From Membranipora membranacea (lineage: Eukaryota; Bryozoa; Gymnolaemata; Cheilostomatida; Membraniporidae): DNA of 64,000 bases. The position numbers and the translations under genes were made by a program. Positions 11,410-22,213 of this stretch are shown here, one piece after another. The notes under the pieces were generated by a model that was not told the origin of the DNA, made no database searches, and was given only the letters and a program-made list of their open reading frames with translations. The stretch lies in contig OU612075.1 of the NCBI GenBank assembly GCA_914767715.1, positions 18,602,001 through 18,666,000 of the forward strand, in the 5' to 3' direction. Each line of letters begins with the position of its first letter. Positions within the stretch are counted from its first letter, which is position 1.

Positions 11410-12340
11410 TTTCCTGCCTTTCACAAACATTATTACTCATATATTAACCAAAACAGTGTTCGAGCAAACTGGTCTCTTCTCTTTCCGGTAAATTATTTTC
11501 ACAATTAAGAAGATTAATCATTATTCGTTACTATTATCAAAAATGAAACAAAAAAATGTAAATTATTCACACAATTAATGCAAAAAACAACTATTTCAAT
11601 ATTGAAATTTTCTGGAAATTATGAATTCAAACACAAATTTCAAATACAGCAAACATAGAATAATTTGGATAGTTATGTGGAGGAGAAAATAGTTCAATAA
11701 CGACTCTGTCCTGCCACCTGCAAAATATGTAACAAAATACTTGGTTTCCATATATAAACGTCTTGATAATTCCAATATCTTGATGGTTTGTAACCACTGT
11801 GAAAAGGTAAAATGTGCAAAGAAATTTCCTCCGCGTTTTACTGCGGTTATTACTGAGGATAACAAATGCAAACGACTAGCCAATAGAGCTGATCAGTTCA
11901 CTCTTTGTTACTATGGGCCCTGTTTATGACAAAACAGAGGGTGGGCTGCCCCTAAAGAGGGACGCAAGTTGCCCGGAGTCCTCATACTGAGAGTGTGATA
12001 CATCCTAGCAAGCTAGAATGTATCCTAGAGGTGAGGCCATGGTGGACCTCCTAATCATGAGTGTGCAGCAAGCTGCCAGAAACTGAAACAGGCATTAATC
12101 AGCCATTAGCCATGACACTTTGATCTTAGCCAATAGGCCGAGAGTTACTATGGGCCCATGGGGCGAAATGTTTACAACTTGTCACACAAGGACTGTTACC
12201 TTAGATGGGACTGTTACTTCTTCACTCAGCCTTAGGTGTGGAATGTATTTCTGTCTATGCATAGCAGCCGCTCCCTCCCCTTTTCTTCTGTACAGAAAAG
12301 TGTGTTACATATTAAAGTAAGGACTAAGATAACCTCATAA
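11410..12340 (-). pseudogene. decayed 3' remnant of the NHL membrane protein gene (copy C')
   Basis: On the minus strand the cytoplasmic exon (about 12296-12180) starts KKR after a TACAG acceptor but has an in-frame stop and deletions compared with 5227-5107. The terminal exon equivalent (about 11733) follows ATTTTGCAG but no longer encodes the LPSY tail. Flank and intron sequence is collinear with the 3' half of copy C (about 15480-16990) in inverted orientation, and with 4240-5340 of copy A. It is interrupted by a U2-headed SINE (11921-12143) that copy C lacks. Confidence 0.65.
11907..12157 (-). mobile_element. solo U2-headed SINE, 5' truncated, with 14-bp target duplication
   Basis: The element reads on the minus strand from TCTCGGCCTATTGGC (12143) to TTTTGTCATAAACA (11921). 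It has lost the first few U2 bases and has no poly(A) tail. GTTACTATGGGCCC stands on both sides (11907-11920 and 12144-12157), a perfect 14-bp duplication. 5' truncation plus a long duplication indicates target-primed retrotransposition. The homologous site in copy C (about 15500-15530) is empty. Confidence 0.85.
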
Positions 12341-12354
12341 ATGTTAAGATGAAC

Positions 12355-12403
12355 TATGCATCAGGGAGGGTGGGGGATATACCTCCACCCCCCCTGTATG
12401 CAT
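12355..12403. mobile_element. micro-palindrome, family gamma, TSD TATGCAT
   Basis: The 35-bp element 12362-12396 starts CAGGGAGGGTGGGGGAT and ends CCTCCACCCCCCCTG, an inverted repeat with two mismatches in 15. TATGCAT lies on both sides (12355-12361, 12397-12403). Copy A has a single TATGCAT at about 5321-5330 in the corresponding flank. Confidence 0.75.
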
Positions 12404-13624
12404 CAATACAAGCACGAGGACAAAGTCTATTTTACGTTTATCATAGATGATGGGCTTCTCACAAGGCACATTAAATTTCACACATTGCTATTATCCTTTT
12501 CAGGCCAAAGGGCTAAACCCTCATTGTTCATTGTTCAAACTAAGTCTGACGGATCCTTAAATAATGCTACATTCTGTTCTCCGAGCACCTTGCAGTACAT
12601 AGAAGATCAAAAACGCATATTGGTGCTTGATTCAAGAGTCACTAGTCAGCACTAATGAATCAGCCATCCTCAATATCGACAGGTATGCAGCAGCAGTAAC
12701 CACTCTGTTACAAGCTGACTATCTTATCAAAGATTTTCACTACCATACCCTGGAGAATAGGCTCGTAGTTGTTGCTGAGAACGGCAGTTTACTGAATGTT
12801 GAACTTAATGAAGTACCTACGGCTGATAGTATTTTCGCTAAAGCCGGCGACAAACACCACTGTAATTCAATTCTTCGTAGTGACCCTAAATTGGTACTAA
12901 ACATGAAGGCTTAGCGACTTTTGGAGATAAACGGACTCTACGTAGTAACAGATACCGTTTCAGATGAAGTCCTTCTGCTCGACAATGTGAACGATGTGTA
13001 TGTCCCCCTCAGTCAACATGTCCGCTATGACAATCTCACCCGACCGAGCTCTCTGGCCTATGTGGAAAGTCTCTATATCGAACACAAAATGCGCTTCAAT
13101 GCAGATAAGGAATAAATCGAGATACTAATATAGCGTGTAGAGATGTCAGTGACGCCAAACTACGTGATCGACCCAGATTGTCCGCTCACCTGCTGTGATG
13201 GTAAGTCAGTACTTGACTTTTTTCTAAGACATCATGATGACATTGCTGTCTGTAGATGCTTACCAATAGATCAGCTTATGTGACTCTCAGTCTTTGGGTC
13301 GTAGGTTTAGCGGAGATTTCTTGGCCTCTCCTCTCCTAGAGCCCTGGAGCAAAGTCCAAACCTCCGCTTTCCAAGGTCTGCTGCCCAAAGCTGTAACAAG
13401 GTTGTGTGATGTCAATATGAATACAATAACAAGTAATCGCAGATAACTAATTTTGCACTCTTACATCATGCAGGATAACCAAATCGATACTATTATAAAT
13501 AGTTACTTTTGTCTGAGAACCTTTTGTCTTGCAGATGAATGGCTGACAGGGATGAAAACCACTACTAGCCTCGATGGATGGAGCTTTTGTGAATCCCATG
13601 GTTTGTATATTAAAATGTTATGAG

Positions 13625-14408
13625 ATAATTGATTGATTGATTTTATTCTATCACTAACACTATACGGTGTTGCGAAAAATAGGTTGCAGTACTTTGCTAA
13701 TATTCGGAGAAAACCTTGCATATGCTGACTAAAATAATGCACATAGGAAATAGGTAATAATAGGTATAAGAACTCATTGAGCTTTATGCTCATGGATCTC
13801 AGGAAGCTGTCTCTTCCCCAGGAGCTTCGGTATTTGGTATGACGGTAGCGACCCGAAGGACATTGTTCAAGAAAATTGTTCATAAAGTGGTCGAAATCAT
13901 GGATCATCTGTAACATCAGCGTTTTAGTTCGCTTTTGTATAGTATTGTCTATGCTGTCTATGTCTTCTAACCCTAGTCTCAAGGCTCGTTTAACTACATC
14001 TCTAATGTCTTTCTTACTTCTAGAAAAAAGGCTAGTATACAATATGGGGAGACAGTACATGAGCAGGGATAACACAAAACTTTTAAATAGCATACAGGCC
14101 AGTGGTTTAGTACTTCGGTAAATAAAACTCCGTATAATATACATTCTTTGATTGGCTTTGGTCACAATATTCTCTATGTGGTCTTCAAAACGCAGTCTGT
14201 CCTCTACTTCTACACCTAGATATTTTGCACTACTTATCTCTGTGTCATTTAATATCAATGGCTCACTGCCTTGTTTATCTCGTCTTGTAGAAAATAGCAT
14301 TTCTTTAGTTTTAGAAGCATTTAAAAGAAGGTCTAAATCAGTGCATTGTTGGGCTATCCTGTTTATCTCAGAAAAGTAATTACATAAACTTGGTTGTCTC
14401 CAATACAT
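13625..14408 (-). mobile_element. 5'-truncated LINE (Rex1/CR1-like) with (TTGA)n-type tail
   Basis: The minus-strand frame from 14408 encodes the region just after the reverse transcriptase catalytic motif: LLLNASKTKEMLF, then AKYLGVEVEDRLRFEDHI and MYCLPILYTSLFSRS. The palm with the YxDD box is absent, so the copy is 5' truncated. The 3' end is AATAAAATCAATCAATCAAT (minus strand, about 13650-13625), a short tandem tail as in CR1/Rex1/RTE-type LINEs rather than poly(A). The open frame happens to run past the element into copy C. No clear target duplication. Confidence 0.7.
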
Positions 14409-14744
14409 AATGCTATGGATATGTAAATAAGAATATATTAAAAAACATTATGGCAAATTTCGTCAACTGCTCAGATGGCTGCTATGCATGTTAGTATCAT
14501 TGCATTATCCAACACTCATTTTCAGAGATGAGTGTTTGACAACTCGCCAATAACTCACATTTCAGCCGCCATAGTTTTTAGTCTAGCCAGAACTAAGCTA
14601 TATCCCAAAAAACTTGCATGTGATGTTAAGACACTGAACCAACACTTTTCTTTCTTGTTATACAGGTACCACTTATTCCATCTCCGGATATTACTACTTT
14701 GGATTGTTAGGATTCTTGTTCTTTGTACCTTGTATCTATGTGTA

Positions 14745-14832
14745 CTGGGTAACGTAAGTTATAAGAGCTGCACATACCTTGTATCTATGTGTACTGGTAC
14801 TGGGTAACTGGGTAAGTTATAAGAGCTGCACA
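14745..14832 (+). repeat. local tandem duplication at the membrane-exon donor of copy C
   Basis: AAGTTATAAGAGCTGCACAT occurs twice, with CTTGTATCTATGTGTACTGG (end of the exon) copied between. The duplication copied the end of exon 14666-14748 and its donor after the gene had lost function, or helped to break it. Confidence 0.6.
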
Positions 14833-15085
14833 TGGAACACTCTAGAATCATTTGCGGAGAACATTTATTTTGCCAGGCAGCCATTTCTATGAAAGTCAGT
14901 TGTTTTTGTAACACGCAGCCTATTTTGTGACATGCAGCTATCTTCTTCTTATTTCTTTAATCTTTGATAACTTTGATAACAATTGAAAATGACTTGAGTA
15001 TAATATAAATAGAGTAGAGTTATGCAGTGATTTCGATGAGGCAACATGTGGGCTAAAGCAATCTTGTTATCTCTTTTGAAGGTTA

Positions 15086-15390
15086 TCACTGCCCATGGGC
15101 GTCAGAAGGGGTGCTCAAGTGAGCACCCCTTGGGAGGTTTAAATTTTTTTTTTTTCAACAATCAGGGCCTGGGCAAAAGGCTGTTGCTGTTAAATATTTT
15201 TGGTATCATGATTGGTGTTGCTCATCCATAAAAGTTGGCTGGTATGTACCAGAATGTCTCTTTTTAGGTCTCAAATTTCAAAAAATTTCCGTCGGCAGTA
15301 GGGCGCCCCTCCCGCACCCTCCCCGCTTACACATGCCACAGCTAAAAAGAGCAACCCTTGGTAAATCCTTCTGACGCCCATGTCACTGCC
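15086..15390. mobile_element. 289-bp hAT-type MITE with perfect 8-bp TSD
   Basis: The element spans 15094-15382, with terminal inverted repeats CATGGGCGTCAGAAG and CTTCTGACGCCCATG. TCACTGCC is duplicated on both sides (15086-15093, 15383-15390). An 8-bp duplication and CA...TG ends fit hAT (P elements share both traits). It has no coding capacity. It is inserted in an intron of copy C. The matching intron of copy A (about 5633-5660) has the uninterrupted target. Confidence 0.85.
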
Positions 15391-15878
15391 ACACCATCTT
15401 GATATCCTTGCCTCCTCTCACTTACGATGCTTTGAATGGTGTCTTTTTTTCATATTGCGCAACAATTCACTTAGTCTGAACAATGAACAATGAGTTGTAA
15501 ACATTTTGCACCATAGGAAAAAATATTGAACTGATCAGTTCTATTGCTATTCGTTTGCATTTGTTATCCTCAGTAATATCTAGTGATGGCAATGTCTCTG
15601 TCTCGATCTAGTGAGACTTGTCTCCTCGAGGCACTTTCTCGTCTCGTCGAGACAGACACTCTTGATACATGTCGAGATATGTTCATTATAAACATTGTTA
15701 TGATGATTACCCAATGGGCCGTACATACAGGCGACACCGAATTATGCTGTATTATGATGTATTATGATGACCATCGATCTTTCAAAGTGATAATATCAAA
15801 ATTAATTTACGAGTTAAGTGAGACTTACCTACGTAGTCCGTAAGTTGAAACTTGACTTTAATTCTCATTGAAGCACTG

Positions 15879-16217
15879 CTATACTATGGGAGACCAAAGG
15901 TTGGAATTTACAAGGTCAGCCACAGCAGAATTTATGCTGGGCCCCTGTTTCTCAGTTACTAGCTGAGTAAGTTGGCTTAGATAAGCACTGCCATTGTTTA
16001 AGCTGTGATCCTCGTTGCTTATGGCATTTTCTTGATTAGATTCTCTAGTAGTTCTGAAGAATCTACCTAGAGCCTGGTCCCCGGAGTCTACACCGCGTCC
16101 AGGACTGTCATTGTCTCTATTATTATGATTATTATTGTCATAAATACCTCGATCTTCTTCTTCTTCCTCCTCATAGTTGAGTTTTTCCTCGTGTATCTCT
16201 ACACCTCAAGATGCCAT
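15879..16217 (-). pseudogene. fragment of a retroelement gag-like/ORF1 protein
   Basis: A single minus-strand frame runs from ATG at 16217-16215 to TAG at 15881-15879, broken only by TGA at codon 4. It encodes a very acidic, Asn-rich N-terminus (NYEEEEEEDRG, DNNNHNNRDND) and then QLTQLVTEKQGPSINSA and VADLVNSNLW. The pattern GPxIxxxLAxLVNxxLW after an acidic lead recalls the N-terminal protein of tyrosine-recombinase or other retroelements of cnidarians and other invertebrates (recognition from memory, moderate confidence). It lies in a block of about 0.9 kb (about 15577-16440) present in copy C but absent from the C' arm, so it arrived by insertion. Confidence 0.45.
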
Positions 16218-16458
16218 GTTTATTAAGTAGAAAAGTTTAGATAATTTTAAGAATTTTATAAGAGGAAAATTTTTCCCCTGTCTTGGTGAGAAGCTTAACA
16301 AGCCGGAAGTGAGGAGCTGCGCAGGCGCGGTGGATTCCCTTTGGGAATACCATAGTATTATTGCAGTGCTTCAGTATGAGAATTAAGTCATTTCTGTATC
16401 ATATTCATTTTTCAGATGAGAAAACTTTTTGCATAAACCATCTTCACATTCACTTCAT

Positions 16459-16566
16459 ATTCACATAGCCTGTCCTAACAAACTTTGTTCGGTGGGGGGG
16501 GGGGGGGAACAAGCTTTGTTCCCCCCCCCACTGAACAAATCTTGTTGAGACAGGCTACTATTCACA
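16459..16566. mobile_element. foldback element with G14/C10 hairpin loop and TSD ATTCACA
   Basis: Element 16466-16559 has ends TAGCCTGTC and GACAGGCTA. Nested arms CAAACTTTGTTC and GAACAAATCTTG surround a G-run and C-run hairpin around AACAAGCTTTGTT. ATTCACA flanks both sides (16459-16465, 16560-16566; 8 bp if the preceding T is counted). The inverted paralogous arm C' has one copy only (AACCACTGTGAAAAGG at about 11793-11808, reverse strand). Confidence 0.75.
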
Positions 16567-16702
16567 GTGGTTATAAAGCAACAAGATACAAGATTATGAA
16601 GATATTTATATGGAAACCAAGTTTAATGTTACGTATTTTGCAGGTGGACAAGCAACCATCTTACAAGTGGCTGATGACAACCAAAATCGATTACCATTAT
16701 AG

Positions 16703-17603
16703 ACCCGATGCCGTTTTAACTAAATTCATACCTTACTCAGTTTTCTACTCCACAGTCCACATGACTATCCAAATTAATATATGTTTGCAGTAATTAATTC
16801 ATAATTTTCAGAAAATTTCATCATCGTAGTAGTTTTGCATTAATTGTGAGATAAGTGTACCCTATTTTTGCTTCATATTTGATGCTAGGAACAAATAAAG
16901 ATTATGTTCTTATCAATTGTGAGTGCAATTTACCCAAGCAGAAGAGACCAGTTTGCTCGAATACTGTTTTGATTAGTACGATAAAATCTGCTCACCGACT
17001 GCTCCATGCGAGAGATCGTTGACTATCATGAGCATCGTGGTCTATCAGTATCTTTGTCCTGATTTTTTCAACCGTCATGTTTGAATGTTTGTTGATTAAA
17101 CAGTGTTTTCCTGCTTAGAAGAAATTCTCACTGGCCCTGAAGAGACCACCCAAGCTAAACTGGACCATAAACTACAAAATTGCTTTGTCTTTCTCAAAGA
17201 AATCTATTGAACCAGGATATATTTTTGATATCATGACCACCATGTGACCTGCTTATACAACCAGTGTGACACATCGATACAGTCGATCATGGATAAAATA
17301 TATTATATATTCTGAACAGGTTATGAGAAATAGCAGCTGATCAGATATGTAACTAACCGTAGGGGACTGCTTATTTACTATTTTCTATTATAATTGAGAA
17401 AAAAACAAGACATGTACATAAAACCCACAAGATTTAAATATCAAAACTCACACGTAAATTGAGAGAAAAGTATCAATACATTTATACATTCCAATTAAAA
17501 AATTCCGCTCATTCACTAATTTCTAGTAACAGTTCATTGTCTACTCCTCAATTACTGACACAAAAGACCTGACTCAGTAATTTCATGCATAGTAGATCTT
17601 TGT
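16703..17603. other. end of the copy C duplication and spacer; no gene seen
   Basis: Up to about 16990 it is collinear with 11410-11600 inverted (shared GAGACCAGTTTGCTCGA). Beyond that it is AT-rich spacer before the 3' end of the zinc-finger gene. No reading frame is supported. Confidence 0.45.
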
Positions 17604-20600
17604 TTATACATCAGCAAGGTTTGTCTCCGTCTCAATCACATTCTCAATCAGTATAACAGTATTGCCATCATCCGTCTCCACCGCGCCGGATGCCTCGACC
17701 TCCGCCAGCATAGCCTGATCGGCGTCGTTGACCTCTGAACCTTCAATAGACACAGGTATAACCATCACTCCGCCCTCCTCACCGGGTACAACTGTGGCTG
17801 ACTCCACAGCGTCAGCAGTAGAAATGCTGACAGTTTTATCGGAGTCGGCATCAGGTATGCTGACACCTGGATGTTTCTTCATGTAGTGAGTTTTCATGTT
17901 ACGGTTGTTGGCGAAGGTTGTTCTGCACATGTGACACTGGTATTTACTGCGATTGTGGTGCCTTCTGACGTGTGATTTCAATTTGGCGATACGCTCGCAG
18001 GTAAAATCACACAGCTTACATTTAGCCATCAGAACTGGTGTGTAGTCGACGTCATCTGTTGTGATGTTCTTCTGGTCCTGCTTGAGTTTGGCTTCCTTGA
18101 GCTCCGGAGGTAGTTCTTGATCGGGATGATCATCTTTGATGTGTTTTGCCAGAGATCCGGCATACAAACTTTTATAGTCACAGTATTTGCAAAGCATAAT
18201 TGTCTTAGTCTCATGGTCTCTGTGATGGGCTCTCAATGTAAGCCGGCGATATGTGTGGAAACTGCATTCCGAACACTGATAGATAACTTTCTTCAGATGA
18301 ACAGCATTGATGTGATCTTCAACCTCATACTTTGCGTCTCGTCCGAACGGGCAATGCGGACACTTGTGGTCAAAATCACCAGTATGCTTCATGTGAACAT
18401 GCCGCTTCAAGACATCCTTGTGATTGGTGCGATAGTCGCAGTAATCACATTTGATATCTTTGCTGGTACAGTGAACCCGAGACTGGTGCCGTCTAAGTAA
18501 ACATGCCTGAGGGGAAGTGAAATCACATTGGTCACACTTGAATCGTTTAGTCTTTAGATGGACGTTCTCGATATGAGATTTGATATTCCAGGGGTAACGG
18601 GAGGTGTAGTTACAGTATTCACATGCATATGGCCGCTCAGCGGGATGGTTCATCTTGTGGTGGCGATTGAGTTTATCTCGTGTGTCTGTGGAAAAGCTGC
18701 ATGTCTTACATTTGTATGTGTTGATGCCAAACATTGAATCAGTGCTTTCCATAACATCATGTGGCACCTAAAGGAAGAGAGAAATGAGAGATAGCCTCAT
18801 GAGCACTTGAAACATATGATATATATAGGGAATGATTAACTTCATTCGAATTCGTCCAAATTCACAAGAACAGTAAAATCAGGCTGTGTACTGTATTGGA
18901 GCCTCACCGTGCACTCCCTTGGGATGTATAAATTACTAAAATCTGAATATCCAATATTCACAAGTATGCCCTCTGCATTAACATTGAAAGAGTCAATTTC
19001 GCTCTCAAGTACCGTTACATTAAAGTAAGGCAAAAGACAGAAATGTTAATCTCCCCTTGCAACATTGATTCCTCCCATTTTATTATCAACCATGGTTGTG
19101 ATTGTCTGAGGAAGGCTTTGAGCTAGCAATACTAACAATCAAGTTAGATGAGGACTACAGTATTATGTATCCAAGAGTATTTGTATAAGGAAAAGTTTGC
19201 TATCAGAACAGGCTGAAGTATATAAATTTAGGGTGACCAACATTTATTCTTCACTTTATATAGGCCCTCACCTAGCTAGCCAAAATATAGTGCTAGAAAA
19301 ATTTAAGACGCCCAAATCTAGCTAGAAACCAAACTCTAGCTAATATTTACTCCCCTAAGGTATGTGTATAAATACTCACCACATTGGATATCTCTGTTGT
19401 CTGCTCACTACTCTCAACTTCTGTATTTCCATCAGTTTCATTTTCAACCTCTAAAACCATAAAAATCATACTTTATATGAAATGATTACAAGAGTTGTGT
19501 GAGAAACTTGTACCTTTTGTCTTGTTAAAGTGACAGTCCTACTAGGCCATGTTTGGTATGGTTTTAAAGATCTCAGGCTGAAAAGTCATTAGGGCATATG
19601 AAATAAAAGAGCATGTGAACCTATTTGCAGTAAAACTGCTGCAAAGTTTGAAAATTGGGATCATAGTAGATCATAGTGATTTATTGCCTCCTCCTGACCA
19701 CTATGATCCTTGCTAAAATCATTGAAAAAAAACTAATTGCTATTTTCACAATTTTCATTATTTTTATTTACCCTATGAACTCACAATATTTGATATACCG
19801 GGGTAGTGTATACCGGGGCAGTGTATACCGGGGCAGTGTATACCGGGGCAGTGTATACCGGGGCAGTGTATACCGGGGCAGTGTATACCGGGGCAGTGTA
19901 TACCGGGGCAGTGTATACCGGGGCAGTGTATACAGGGGCAGTGTATACCGGGGCAGTGTATACCGGGGCAGTGTATACCGGGGTAGTGTATACCGGGGTA
20001 GTGTATACCGGGGCAGTGTATACCGGGGCAGTGTATACCGGGGCAGTGTATACCGGGGCAGTGTATACCGGGGCAGTGTATACCGGGGCAGTGTATACCG
20101 GGGTAGTGTATACCGGGGCATTGTATACCGGGGCAGTGTATACCGGGGCAGTGTATACCGGGGCAGTGTATACCGGGGCAGTGTATACCGGGGCAGTGTA
20201 TACCGGGGCAGTGTATACTGGGGCAGTGTATACCGGGGCAGTGTATACCGGGGTAGTGTATACCGGGGCAGTGTATACCGGGGCAGTGTATACAGGGGCA
20301 GTGTATACCGGGGCAGTGTATACCGGGGTAGTGTATACCGGGGTAGTGTATACCGGGGTAGTGTATACCGGGGTAGTGTATACCGGGGCAGTGTATACCG
20401 GGGCAGTGTATACCGGGGCAGTGTATAACGGGGCAGTGTATACCGGGGCAGTGTATACCGGGGTAGTGTAGTGTTGGCATTAACCACTGACAAAGCAGTC
20501 AAGCACTCGCCTGTCCAATCAGGGATATTATGTCCCAAACACACTGGTTCAATTCAGACTTAATTTTTCACAATAATTTAAGTTGTCCTCTCTGTTAACA

Positions 20601-22180
20601 GACAGAGACAACTAAAAAGTAGTAATGGCTGTCAAAAGTAGTAGGCTGCCATTAGATAATCTAGAAGCCCAAGTTTCATTATGTGGCTTTTATAAAATGA
20701 GATGTCAGAATAGATACTGCTGATATTAGGCTGTGCAGAGAAATGTTTATCGACGTAATAATTGCAGATCGAGATTCTCTTTTCCCTTTAGAACCATTCA
20801 TTTTTTCCTGATGTTTCAGTCTGAAGTCCCTTGAGATTGACAATCTGATACACCTACTAACTAATCACCTCACAAACATGACCATACCTTTTGGGATAAG
20901 GGTAACATGGTTAGGATTATGTTTGATCAGGGTTCGAGGCTTCGTTGCAGGATTGATCTTTCTTTTCTTCGCCGCGCTTGTCGTTTGTGGCTCCTGGACT
21001 GTGTTCAGGGGTTCCGCTTGAGTATCCAGTACAGTTGGCGCTAGAGGAGTGGCCGGAGCTGGATCGATTCCATTCTACAAAATTAAATAACAATAATCTT
21101 CATCACATCATCAACAAAAAACAAAGGTCTACAAGTGGATATCAGTGACTGTATATACATAACATAACGTTACATTTCTAAACATACAGTATACTACAAT
21201 ACCGCAAGTGCTACTATGTTACCTGTTACAAGATTATTCAACATACTTATATTTAAGTGTAAACCATTCTGCCACAATCTAATCTAATTAAAGTCAATTG
21301 AGATACCTTAGCTTATGTTTAGAGTGGATAATTTGCGAGAAAAATCTACCTCAGAGAGCAAGCCTTTTGAGCAAACTGATAGCGAAGGCTAAACAATTGT
21401 GGCTCATTCTAATTGTTACCTCCTTAGAAATCTCATTTTCTACTTACATTCAAAATAGGTAACGTCTTGCATTTTTCAGCTATCTGAACTTTGAAAAGTC
21501 TCTTCTGCTCCTTCAAGAACTCAGTCTGAGGTGTACTGAGGACTTTGAGCCAAAAGGCCGTCTCACCAACGGCGTTGTCCCCTTCCCATGTTGTTTGTTC
21601 CACCAAACAGGACTCTGTCAACAGAATCGATACACAATATATGATAATTACAAATGATTCAAGTCTATAGAGTCTACTAATCTGGCTTGATCCGGTGCCA
21701 AAATCGCTACGTGTAGTGGTCACAACCAAACAACAGATCCTAAAACCTACGACTCTGAGGTGTTTGAGATTCAAACCATCAATTTATCAGTCATCTACCA
21801 CATCTGCTAAGATGAGCAGTGTCAGCCTCAACATACTTTCTAAATCTTTGTTTCATCATTATTTCAACAGGATGATGAACACACATATATATATAGGCCT
21901 ACCCTATCCCTGTGTAGTCTATATAGTCCGGCTCCATTACCTAAAGCTCCATACCCCGCTATTCTAGCAATACACTATATGTTCCTTATAATGTTATAGC
22001 GATTCCATTATGCAACACTGATGACCAGAAACACCCACCTGTCAAGTGCAATGCTAGTGACTCATCATTCTGGTAGAAAGCAGCAGGAAATAACAGAGCG
22101 AGGTGCTGTGGGGTGAGGCGGTCGTATCTGAAGGGGTTCAGCAACACATCCTCTGTGGTCTGTAGGATCTCAGCAGTCAT
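17604..22180 (-). CDS. nine-finger C2H2 zinc-finger protein (576 aa), probable transcription regulator
   Basis: Five coding exons: 22180-22039, 21614-21448, 21074-20888, 19450-19380 and 18767-17604. Borders are GT-AG, phases 1-0-1-0 are consistent, and the total is 1731 nt. A 5' untranslated part runs to 22213, with an upstream leader exon ending at about 22843. The N-terminal ~100 residues (from MTAEILQTTEDVLLNPFRYD) match no domain I know. Next come a basic stretch with AAKKRK, a possible nuclear signal, and an acidic linker. The last exon carries nine C2H2 fingers from about residue 207, starting YKCKTCSFSTDTRDKLNRHH and ending YQCHMC...HYMKKH. Linkers are mostly irregular rather than TGEKP, as in REST-like or ZFAT-like multi-finger proteins; I do not assign orthology. 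The C-terminus is acidic and rich in Val, Glu and Asp, a plausible activation region. Likely nuclear and DNA-binding. Confidence 0.85.
19517..19796 (+). repeat. dispersed ~280-bp repeat, copy 1 (borders the minisatellite)
   Basis: Sequence from AAAGTGACAGTCCTACTAGG to TGAACTCACAATATTTGATA parallels 42725-43030 with substitutions and small indels. It includes GATCATAGTG...CACTATGATC inverted arms around TTTATTGCCTCC. It has no coding capacity. It lies in an intron of the zinc-finger gene. Confidence 0.7.
19797..20472 (+). repeat. 15-bp minisatellite, about 45 copies
   Basis: The unit is ATACCGGGGCAGTGT with variants (GGGGTAGTG, ACAGGGG, TACTGGGG, AACGGGG, GCATTG). The period of 15 is divisible by 3, so several frames are open throughout on both strands; these are not genes. 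Variants cluster: GGGGTAG units group at about 20320-20385. It is inserted exactly at the 3' edge of the dispersed repeat, in an intron of the zinc-finger gene. Confidence 0.95.
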
Positions 22181-22213
22181 CTTGAGGTATCAAGACACAG
22201 CCCAGTTCAGCCT

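Larger units (their letters stand above)
12545..16702 (+). pseudogene. decayed NHL-type membrane protein gene (copy C)
   Basis: Matches copy A from LNNATFCSPSTLQY onward; the first third of the propeller is missing. Lesions include: a 7-nt insertion (CACTAGT) at about 12640 that breaks the frame; GAG to TAG at about 12914 (MKA*RLLEINGLYV); and a scrambled stretch with two stops at about 13110-13140. Later exons are still recognisable with splice sites: 13535-13600 (DEWLTG), 14666-14748 (membrane exon, 83 nt as in copy A) and 16644-16702 (GGQA then a divergent tail and stop TAG). The cytoplasmic exon is missing or unrecognisable. The body is interrupted by a LINE (13630-14408), a hAT-type MITE, a gag-like fragment and a foldback element. 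It is certainly non-coding now. Confidence 0.8.

Noticed and set aside
13604-14450. TATATTAAAA on both sides of the minus-strand LINE as a target duplication
   Set aside because: The left copy is separated from the element end by about 15 bp, and the motif is common in this AT-rich sequence.
18842-19033. Extra exon of the zinc-finger gene
   Set aside because: Open frame of 63 codons, but no acceptor/donor pair in phase. Exons 19380 and 18767 already join in frame without it.
19797-20472. CRISPR-like array
   Set aside because: Units are contiguous 15-mers with no spacers, in an animal intron.
19676-20544. Long open frames on both strands encoding YRGSV-, PGIHC- or YTGAV-type repeat proteins
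   Set aside because: They are the translation of a 15-bp minisatellite in an intron. All frames without stops follow from a unit divisible by 3.
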